A stretch of DNA of 64,000 nucleotides from Wurfbainia villosa (taxonomy: Eukaryota; Streptophyta; Magnoliopsida; Zingiberales; Zingiberaceae), in NCBI GenBank assembly GCA_025175895.1, contig CM046000.1, forward strand, positions 34,322,720-34,386,719, in the 5' to 3' direction. The notes under the pieces are model-generated. The model had not been told where the DNA came from. It did not search any database and saw only the letters and a program-made list of their open reading frames with translations. This document shows, piece after piece, positions 56,353 to 64,000 of this stretch (positions are counted from its first letter, which is position 1; each line of letters begins with the position of its first letter). Position numbers and translations under genes: made by a program.

Positions 56353-58092
56353 TTATGGTGTATATGGCAGAGTCCATTGAGACAATATACCATTGTCTCT
56401 TAGGTAATCAAGAAACTCCTGACTCAAGTATTCACCACCTCGATCCAATCGAAGTATTTTAATACTCTTGTCATGTTGTTTCTCTACTTCATTTCTGAAT
56501 TCTCTGAACTTTTCAAAGGCTTCAGACTTGTGTTTCATCAAGAACACATACCCAAACCATGAGTGATCATCGGTGAAGGTAATGAAGTAGCTATAGCCTC
56601 CTAAAGCTTGAGTTGACATAGGTCCACATACATCAGTATGTATTAGACCTAGTAACTCTCCCACTCGTTCACCTTTTCCAGTAAAAGGTAACTTAGTCAT
56701 CTTGCCTTTTAAGCATGATTCGCATGTATCGTATGAATCCAATTCAAACGATTCCAGAATTCCACATCGGTGTAATTCGGACATGCGTTTCTTGCTTACA
56801 TGGCCAAGACGACAATGCCACATATAGGAGTCTAATTGATTACCCTTTCGAGCATGCGTGTTGCTCGCTTTGATATTGAAAATGTCACTGGATACGTCCA
56901 ACGTATAAATGCCATTACTCAAAGTTCCAGTTCCATAAAGTACGACATTCAAAGTTATATAACAACAATTGTTACTAAACGTCAAATGGAAACCATTTCT
57001 ATTTAAACAGGAAATAGAAACAATGTTCTTTATTAGAGAAGGAACATAATAGCAATTGTCCAATTCCAAGACTAGTCCACTAGGGAACTTCAGTAAATAA
57101 GTTCCGATGGCAACCACAACAACCTTTGCTCCATTGCCAACTCGCAAATTTGACTCCCCTCTGACAAGTCTTCTTCTATTCCTTAGCCCCTGTATGTCAT
57201 TACATATATGTGAGCCACACCCAGTATCCAATACCCAAGTGTCTAAGGAAATAGAATGACAATCAATAACGAAGATACCTGAAGAGGATGGGGCATCGGA
57301 TGCCTTCTTCTTCTTCATGGACTCAAGATAAATCTTGCAGTTTCTTCGCCAGTGGCCTTCCTTGCCACAATGATGGCAAGTGCCCTTTTGCGTTGGTTCT
57401 GCCTTCTTCGCCTTTTTGTTCTTCCCTTTCTTCTGTTCTTTTGCCTTCCTCTTAGAACCTTTCCTTGAGGAATCAACTAACAGAACCGCCTTCTCCTCAT
57501 GCTTCACAGAAGGCTCCATAGTCTTCAGCATATTGAGGAGCTCGGGAATGGTGGATTCTAATTTGTTCATCCGATAGTTCATCACAAATTGTGAGAAACT
57601 CTTGGGCAAACAATGTAGAATTAAGTCAATACTTAACTCATGATCCATCACAAACCCGAGGGTAGCTAGCCGCTCGATGTACCCGTTCATCTTTAGCACA
57701 AACTGCACTACAGACGAACCTTCTTGCATCTTCGTGGTGAAGAGGAGCCTAGAGACCTTGAACCTTTCGGATCTCGCTTGCTCATCGAACAACTCATGAA
57801 GATGGAAGACCATGGTATTAGCATCCATATGCTCATGCTGCTTTTGCAGCTCAGGTACCATCGCCGCTAGCATGATGCAACTCGCCAGCTCAGAATCTGC
57901 CACATGCTTCTGATAGACCAACATTTGGTCTGGAGTTGCATCGTCTTTAGGACGGTTGGGAAGAGGCTCTTCAAGGACATATGCTAGCTTTTCCTCCTTG
58001 AGAACAATTCTCAGGTTTCTAAGCCAGTCCAGGAAGTTAGGCCTAGTCAGTTTGTTTGAATCCAAAATAGTGCGCAAATTCAAAGATGTCAT
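56353..58092 (-). pseudogene. Gag, protease and most of integrase of element K, one long frame
   Basis: The ATG at 58092 opens MTSLNLRTILDSNKLTRPNF. One uninterrupted frame of about 580 codons covers the Gag UBN2 core (EGSSVVQFVLKMNGYIERLA, MNKLESTIPELLNMLKTMEP), an intact zinc knuckle CHHCGKEGHWRRNC and protease LDTGCGSHICND. It continues with the integrase zinc domain (MWHCRLGHVSKKRM, DTCESCLKGKM) and core (IHTDVCGPMSTQALGGYSYF, RLDRGGEYLSQEFLDYL). It ends at a stop at 56353, just before the HNGVSE part that holds the catalytic Glu. The core motif LDRGGE has Asp present. It is the best view in the window of the Angela-like Gag that A and G have lost. Confidence 0.9.
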
Positions 58093-58257
58093 GATCAATT
58101 TATTGACCTAGAAATACAAAACGAGCATATATGAGAAAATGATTTTAAAATGCATCAATATACATTTATAAATCCCATTCATTTTTCGAATTTCAAGAAA
58201 CCCCAAAATCACTTCGGGAGATCGTAGGTCCATCTCCGAATGGGCTGATATCCATCA
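58093..58257 (-). other. K leader, part next to gag
   Basis: Non-coding sequence equivalent to 2690-2849 of element A. It ends at the CATCA target duplication of J (58253-58257); J is inserted here. Confidence 0.8.
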
Positions 58258-59417
58258 TGTTGGAGACCGATTGGCCGGCTAGAGGGGGGTGAATAGCCCT
58301 CTTACGATGGATGTCGGGATTCTCTCGTCTACAAAGCGTTAGCGCAAGCGGAATATACAAATACAAATAAAGACAACACAAAAGATAGACAAGCAATACA
58401 AACACGAGATGTAACGTGGTTCACGGCTACGCCGCTAATCCACGGTCCGATTCGTCCAAGGTGAATCACTCCTCCAAATCTATCCACTAGATCTCTCCTT
58501 TGCACAAAGCTAGGTGGAGGTAACCTCTTTTACACAAGGATCACTCTTCTACAATAGAATAGAGATTAGAACAAGTAGAAGAGTAGGGAATCGTGTATGG
58601 CACTTTGGGAGAAGTTTAGAGCTCAAGCATTAGCCTCCCAAAGCCCCACCCCCTTCCTTTTTATAGAGGAAGAGGGTTTCTTCCCGTTGACACAGGATCA
58701 GTCGACTGATGCCCTAGATCAGTCAACTGATCCCGTAGCCGTTGCCCAATAACGACTGCTTTCCACGTTGGATTCCATCCAATGGTATTGGCATCAGTCG
58801 AGTGCTCAACGAGGTCGACTCCACTCTGTGCCCGTGCGGTGACATCGATCGACCGTCCCTAGCGATCGGTGATCAAACTCATCGATCGTGATCAACAGTT
58901 GGTGACTTAAACGATCGATCGAACTATCGACTTAGAGCGATCGGCCCGCCATGACATGGCAGTCGACTGGTGTCGGGAAATCCCATCCGACACTTAGCCA
59001 AATGGCCAAGTTTCACCTAAGAGCTACCCCTTCCCGGGTTACATTCGCTCACTCTCATCTCTCGGAGTCCTTCGCCTTCGAAGTTCTCTTCGTTCGCGGC
59101 CACATCCCTCGGCAGCATCAGGCGCACGGCTCTGCAATGCTCCTTCGCGTCTCTTGCCTCGAAGTCTACTTCCTCCGGCTTCACTCCAAGCTTCTCGTCT
59201 GATGGTCCCTCGGATGCTCCAAGCGCACGGCTTCCGCAAAGTAATCCTTCACCGACTCAAGGACCGAGTCATGAGATGTGAAACTCGCCATGGCTCCATG
59301 TGCGAATTACTAAGTCCTGCATGACTTCAACGCACATATCAAATCAACATAACAAACTAACTTAAACCCTTTGCCACACACATCAAAACCTAATCATGGC
59401 AAGAGATTGCCCTAACA
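58258..59417 (-). repeat. 3' LTR of element J
   Basis: It starts TGTTGGAGACCGATTGGCC and ends GCCCTAACA on the plus strand. It holds intact CAGTCGACTG words at 58697-58735 and 58960-58972 and a CGATCG-rich patch between (58843-58950). Confidence 0.92.
58658..58665 (-). promoter_or_regulatory. TATA box, J 3' LTR
   Basis: The minus strand reads CCTCTATAAAAAGGAAGG, matched in the other LTR at 62877. Confidence 0.55.
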
Positions 59418-59432
59418 ATCTCCCCCTTTTTG
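59418..59432 (-). other. Polypurine tract of element J
   Basis: The minus strand reads CAAAAAGGGGGAGAT before TGTTAGGGC, the same tract as in E and F. Confidence 0.88.
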
Positions 59433-60691
59433 ATGTGTGGCAATCCGTTTAAGTTAAGTAAAAACATTTGATAAAAATTTCTAAGGTAAGAAAGCATGTA
59501 AACATAAACATGATATAGCATCATGCAACTCCCCCTTAATCCATGAAACTCTCTCTACAAATTCTCAATTTTCTCCCCCTATCATAATTTACTTAAACAT
59601 AATCAATTCTCCCCCTTTGACACCATCAAAAAGATTAACACTAAGTTATAAAACCATGGCATCAAGTATAATAGAAGGAAAAATACCAAAAATTAGTTTA
59701 AAAATTGAATTCGGCCATTACTGTTCTGATTTACAGGCCACGATCGTGGTTGGACTAGATGATCGTACGCTGATTCGAAAAATTCTGATTTTCAAACTAA
59801 ATTTCAGAAATGCGTTAAAAATTCCAGAAAATTCGAAAAATCATGAAATTTTGGGAACATATTTCTTGTAAGGTTCTTTATCAGTGAAAAATAATTTTTC
59901 ATGAAAAATCACCATATTTTCACGTTTTTGCCAAAAATCCAAAAGGTTTAAAAATCACTAGGTTTTTGACCATTCTAGTATCAAGTTTAACAACTAGTTT
60001 TGGTTCCAATTGTTTCAAAACATGAATACATAGATTTTAGATTAAGAAATTGTTTTGAAAACATATGAAATATCCAACCATGATCTTTGGGCAATATGTC
60101 TATGAATTAAACATATGCCTTCCCCATGATTGGTCTATTATTGCTATTTTGATACCTTAAATGACCATCTAAATGCCATAGGCACTAGTGGACATTTGTA
60201 TCATCCTAACATCTAACCCATGCTAAGTTTGCAATCAAGTTAGCCTATAGTGAGTGTGAAATGCATCCTAGGGGGTATTTGTATATACTTAACCATTATA
60301 TTCATACAATTTTATCAAGGTTAAGTATCAACCTAATAATCCTCATGATCATAAAGGCATATATGAATGAATTCTACATTATGATCATGAAATACATGTA
60401 TTCATTGAATTGTTATCATGCATTGGGTATTATATCATGATAATAAGAAAAATATCACCTAAGGCATGATTTACACCTATTTCTCATGATTATGTGCCAA
60501 ATATTAAAATCATAAATCATGATTGCCAACATACATAGCAATTACATTAATCGTCATGATTTAAACATTATTAACTATTTATAGGCACGTTATCATCACC
60601 TAACACTATTTAAAAATGTTGTCCCGCCATCCTAAGTCAACCAAAATATGATATAGGTCAAGTCCATATGGTTGACTATCCTAAGGTTGTC
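59433..60691 (-). other. Non-coding interior of element J
   Basis: About 1.26 kb shows no reading frame of note, where pol would be expected. It is closely similar to the equivalent part of I. It includes another CTCCCCCTTTGACACCATCA tract near 59609 and repeated ATCATGA words (60340-60560). Confidence 0.65.
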
Positions 60692-62413
60692 CTAACCCTT
60701 TAGGATGGTTTTTGGAACCCAAAATAAGTTCTTTCCTATTGGGTTCACTAAATATTCCTTGGGGATCCATTTTCTAGCTATTACCTTCTTCTTATCTTGT
60801 CCCCTAGCAATTAGGCATTTATAGGCCTTTTCATTTTTCTTTTCCTCATATCCTAGGCCTTTCTTATTGAAGCTAGCTCTTTGGCTCCCTATAATCATGT
60901 TCAAGGTGTTTGAGCCGATGGTGAATTTTTCTAGGGCTTTTGTCAAATAGTCTACCTTTTCCCTTAGAGCCCTATTTTCATCCATACATGCATCACTAAC
61001 ATTAAATGGCATATATTCATGTGAGCATGCATCATCATGGCAAGAAGAAATATTATCATCATTTAAGCATGCTCTTTCTAGTTTATTTTCTGAGTCCTTA
61101 ATTTGATCTAGCATGCTTTTGTTCTTCTTCTTAGCTCTAAATAAATCCCTAGTTAAGCTAGAAACCATGGAAACTATTTTCTTAGGAGTTAGATTCGTTA
61201 CCATAGTTTCCATGTCCTCTTCTTCTTCTTCGGATGAGGAGGATGTAGAGGCTCCCCCTTCACTTGAGCTCTCTCCACTTGAGCTTGATTCTTCATTTTC
61301 GGTGGAGGAGCAATCCAAGTCATCGAAGGCCATCAATGCAAGGTTGGAATACACTTGTTCCTCTTCTTCAGATGAGGAGGAAGAAGCAAGGTCATCCCAT
61401 GTCTTCACTTTGAGTGCCATGGCCTTTCCTTTTTCTTTAGCCTTCTTTTCTTCTTCCTTCTTTTTACTCCCCTTTTTCTTCTTCTTTTCTTCCTTCTTTC
61501 TCTTCTCCTCCTTGCTCTTGTTTAGGAGAGAACAATTGTCCCTTATGTGTCCCTCTCCTTGGCAATTGTAGCAGACAATTTTCCCTCTTGGTCTTCTATT
61601 CCTATCATGAGATTTATCAAATCTAAAATTCTTAAATGCACGCCTTACCTTCCTTACCATGTAGGCTTCTTTCGTGCTATCCATGGAGGAGGTAGAGGCT
61701 TCATCGGATGAGGAGGGGATTTCCATCTTCTTCTTCTCCTTATTTGCCATCGAAGCTACTCCTCTTGAAGGTTGGATTCTTGGCTCTTCTTGTATTCCTT
61801 CAAGCCTCGTTTCGTGGAGCTCCATTGTTGAGAAAAACTCCTCCAAGGTACTTACTTCCAAGTTCTTGGAGATGTAAAACGAATCCACCATGGAGCTCCA
61901 TCTTGAGGACCGGGGAAAGACATCTATGACCTTCATTACCATATCCCGGTTGGAGAGCTTTTCACCTACACTTATCAAACCGGTTAGAATTTCCTTAAAT
62001 CTAGAGTGTAGGGATTTTACCTTCTCTCCCTTTTCAAGTTTGATATTGGACAATTGGGAGCAAAGGACATCTCTCCTTGCTAGCTTTGCCTCGGATGTGC
62101 CTTCATGGATCTCTATTAGTTTGTCCCACATTTCTTTGGCGCTAGAACACTCCCCTATCCTATTTACTTCTTGTTGAGGGAGCACATTATAGAGGTGGTG
62201 CTTGGCCTTTGAATTTGCCAAATACTCCTCTCTTTGTCTTTTGCTCCATCTCGATTTCTCTAATGGCTTCCCATCTTCGTTCCTAGGCAACTCGAAACTG
62301 TTTTCCATAATTAACAATATTTCAAAGTCGGTTTCGAAGAATACCTCCATTCTCTTTTTCCACCAAGAGAATTTGCCGTCAAACTTCGGTGGGTGGATGT
62401 TTGAGCCGGCCAT
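60692..62413 (-). CDS. Gag protein of element J, about 573 aa, intact
   Basis: I take the ATG at 62413, which opens MAGSNIHPPKFDGKFSWWKK as in E; the frame extends 15 codons further upstream into the primer region without a better start. The DUF4219/UBN2 Gag core covers about residues 1-215 (ECSSAKEMWDKLIEIHEGTS, SRFKEILTGLISVGEKLSNR). A zinc knuckle CYNCQGEGHIRDNC lies near residue 275. Lys/Glu and Ser/Glu-rich tracts and a coiled coil (LTRDLFRAKKKNKSMLDQIK; ENRALREKVDYLTKALEKFT) follow. The protein ends LFWVPKTILKG at a stop, the gag/pol border. It should assemble and bind RNA but has no enzyme domain. It is the most intact Gag of the I/J family. Confidence 0.9.
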   Translation of the reverse strand: MAGSNIHPPKFDGKFSWWKKRMEVFFETDFEILLIMENSFELPRNEDGKPLEKSRWSKRQREEYLANSKAKHHLYNVLPQQEVNRIGECSSAKEMWDKLIEIHEGTSEAKLARRDVLCSQLSNIKLEKGEKVKSLHSRFKEILTGLISVGEKLSNRDMVMKVIDVFPRSSRWSSMVDSFYISKNLEVSTLEEFFSTMELHETRLEGIQEEPRIQPSRGVASMANKEKKKMEIPSSSDEASTSSMDSTKEAYMVRKVRRAFKNFRFDKSHDRNRRPRGKIVCYNCQGEGHIRDNCSLLNKSKEEKRKKEEKKKKKGSKKKEEEKKAKEKGKAMALKVKTWDDLASSSSSEEEEQVYSNLALMAFDDLDCSSTENEESSSSGESSSEGGASTSSSSEEEEEDMETMVTNLTPKKIVSMVSSLTRDLFRAKKKNKSMLDQIKDSENKLERACLNDDNISSCHDDACSHEYMPFNVSDACMDENRALREKVDYLTKALEKFTIGSNTLNMIIGSQRASFNKKGLGYEEKKNEKAYKCLIARGQDKKKVIARKWIPKEYLVNPIGKNLFWVPKTILKG

Positions 62414-62461
62414 TTTTGATGTAGAGCTTGTTGTGACGGTTAGTCCGGTGACAAGCAACCT

Positions 62462-62474
62462 TGCTCTGATACCA
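62462..62474 (-). other. Primer binding site of element J
   Basis: The minus strand reads TGGTATCAGAGCA two bases after the 5' LTR end, a one-base variant of the initiator tRNA-Met site. Confidence 0.88.
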
Positions 62475-62476
62475 CT

Positions 62477-63653
62477 TGTTGGAGATCGATTGGCCGGCTA
62501 GAGGGGGGTGAATAGCCCTCTTACGATGGATGTCGGGATTCTCTCATCTACAAAGCGTTAGCGCAAGCGGAATATACAAATACAAATAAAGACAACACAA
62601 AAGATAGACAAGCAATACAAACACGAGATGTAACGTGGTTCACGGCTACGCCGCTAATCCACGGTCCGATTCGTCCAAGGTGAATCACTCATCCAAATCT
62701 ATCCACTAGATCTCTCCTTTGCACAAAGCTAGGTGGAGGTAACCTCTTTTACACAAGGATCACTCTTCTACAATAGAATAAAGATTAGAACAAGTAGAAG
62801 AGTAGGGAATCGTGTATGGCACTTTGGGAGAAGTTTAGAGCTCAAGTATTAGCCTCCCAAAGCCCCACCCCCTTCCTTTTTATAGAGGAAGAGGGTTTCT
62901 TCCCGTTGACACAGGATCAGTCGACTGATGCCCTCGATCAGTCGACTGATCCCGTAGCCGTTGCCCAATAACGACCGCTTTACACGTTGGATTCCATCCA
63001 ACGGTATTGGCATCAGTCGAGTGCTCAACGAGGTCGACTCCACTGCGTCTGCAGACAATGACATCGCCGATCGGCCCCTTGCGCCGATCGATTAGACCAT
63101 CACGATCGCCCATGCCGGATCCGACTAATCAACTTGATTCACCGACTTAAAACCATCGATCGAACTATCGACTTAGAGCAATGACGCCATGACATGGCAA
63201 TGACCGTGTCGGGAAATCCCATCCGACACTTAGCCAAATGGCCAAGTTTCACCTAAGAGCTACCCCTTCCCGGGTTACATTCGCTCACTCTCATCTCTCG
63301 GAGTCCTTCGCCTTCGAAGTTCTCTTCGTTCGCGGCCACCTCTCTCGGCAGCATCAGGCGCACGACTCTGCAATGCTCCTTCGCATCTCTTGCCTCGAAG
63401 TCTACTTCCTCCGGCTTCACTCCAAGCTTCTCGTCCGGCGGTCCCTCGGATGCTCCAAGCACATGGCTTCCGCAAAACAATCCTTCACCGACTCAAGGAC
63501 CGAGTCATGAGATGTGAAACTCGCCATGGCTCCATGTACGAATTACTAAGTCCTGCACGACTTCAACGCACATATCAAATCAACATAACAAACTAACTTA
63601 AACCCTTTGCCACACACATCAAAACCTAATCATGGCAAGAGATTTCCCTAACA
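62477..63653 (-). repeat. 5' LTR of element J
   Basis: It is nearly identical to the other LTR except in the patch 63045-63215. There, for example, ATGGCAGTCGACTGGTGTCG of the partner reads ATGGCAATGACCGTGTCG. It carries the promoter of J. Confidence 0.92.
62877..62884 (-). promoter_or_regulatory. TATA box, J 5' LTR
   Basis: The minus strand reads CCTCTATAAAAAGGAAGG. It is the probable start region of the J RNA. Confidence 0.55.
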
Positions 63654-63658
63654 CATCA

Positions 63659-64000
63659 TAGATATGAACAACCTTGGAGAGAGTCCAACAAGCCATTCAT
63701 AACTATGACGGTAGGTATCAACTATACCGATTGCATATCACGTATATGCAACTATCACAATGTGCTATCAACTAATTGAATGTTCACACATACATCGGGT
63801 TGTTAACACATTAACAAGTATGCATCATATGCATAGCACCCAACTTCACCTCCCTTTACATCGACCTTGGAGAGAGTCCAACAAGCCGATGCTCCAGGTT
63901 AAAGCCAACCCATTAATCGAGAAATAGTTTTAATATGGTTAGAGCGCATTCAACCAATTAGCCCGGCTTGGAGAGAGTCCAACAACCAAAGCTAACGATT
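63659..64000 (-). repeat. K leader with three of the spaced hairpins
   Basis: This is the reverse complement of 2350-2693 in element A. CTTGGAGAGAGTCCAACAA cores lie at 63673, 63866 and 63967, spaced 193 and 101 nt, the same as in A. The CATCG/CGATG outer arms of unit 3 are kept (63859 and 63887). Unit 4 lies next to the J insertion and its outer arm carries substitutions. The first unit should lie just beyond the window. Confidence 0.82.

Larger units (their letters stand above)
58258..63653 (-). mobile_element. Gag-only SIRE-like LTR retrotransposon J, complete
   Basis: LTRs at 58258-59417 and 62477-63653 enclose a primer site, one intact Gag frame, a non-coding stretch and a polypurine tract. 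CATCA stands on both sides (58253-58257 and 63654-63658), a perfect target duplication in the leader of K. No protease, integrase, RT or RNase H is present. The intact frame, paired LTRs and clean duplication make it the best-preserved element of the window. Confidence 0.94.
51942..64000 (-). mobile_element. Angela-like retrotransposon K, interrupted by J, 5' LTR outside window
   Basis: On the minus strand K has a leader (63659-64000 and 58093-58257), gag, protease, integrase, RT, RNase H, a polypurine tract and a complete 3' LTR (51942-54163). It is close to A in sequence and keeps a longer open gag-protease-integrase frame. Element J sits in the leader with a CATCA duplication. The 5' LTR and primer site must lie right of the window. 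Stops and frameshifts in pol make this copy inactive, although less damaged than A and G. Confidence 0.92.

Overview
The window is a repeat-dense stretch of nuclear DNA from a flowering plant. Almost everything is transposable element: Ty1/copia LTR retrotransposons of the Angela/Tork and SIRE/Maximus types, CACTA DNA transposons and a scrap of Ty3/gypsy. The only host-derived sequence I can support is three intronless, broken gene fragments, all on the minus strand: SEC8 (exocyst), BIG (auxin transport, UBR4-like) and a SEN1-like helicase. I cannot name the species. The organism call rests on the plant-type retroelement lineages and on BIG and SEC8; a monocot is possible but not shown.

Layout. 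1-8810: Angela-like element A (+), whose 5' LTR is cut by the window edge, followed by a partial older LTR of the same family (8811-9870). 9871-~15786: second copia element B (+), internal region plus 3' LTR. 15950-19053 (-): gypsy RNase H scrap joined to a SEC8 pseudogene joined to a BIG pseudogene. 19054-24174: three same-orientation CACTA termini; the first element carries a GC-rich duplication and a truncated transposase. 24175-30130 (-): gag-only SIRE-like element E with a 5-bp duplication. 30400-38058 (+): SIRE-like element F with gag and a decayed pol, its 5' LTR truncated. 38059-48569: 3' part of a second Angela-like element G (+). G's 3' LTR is split by a solo LTR H (40017-46845), itself split by gag-only element I (41383-46708, -). 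48570-50190 (-): SEN1-like pseudogene. 50190-51941: unassigned sequence with a short tandem array. 51942-64000 (-): Angela-like element K, its leader interrupted by gag-only element J (58258-63653, -).

How the pieces relate. No working host gene or operon is visible. The likely biology is parasitism between elements: E, I and J carry a Gag ORF that ends at the gag/pol border, while sharing primer site, polypurine tract and LTR-end sequence with the pol-bearing F type. They are good candidates for non-autonomous Gag-only elements mobilised in trans.

The most unusual signal is in the 5' leader of the Angela-like elements A and K. A short hairpin (TTGGA-CTCTC-TCCAA) recurs about every 100 nt, and in three of four units unrelated outer arms still pair. 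A second puzzle is that paired LTRs of the same gag-only element differ mainly inside a patch of CAGTCGACTG palindromes, which appear as CGATCG-type sequence in the partner copy.
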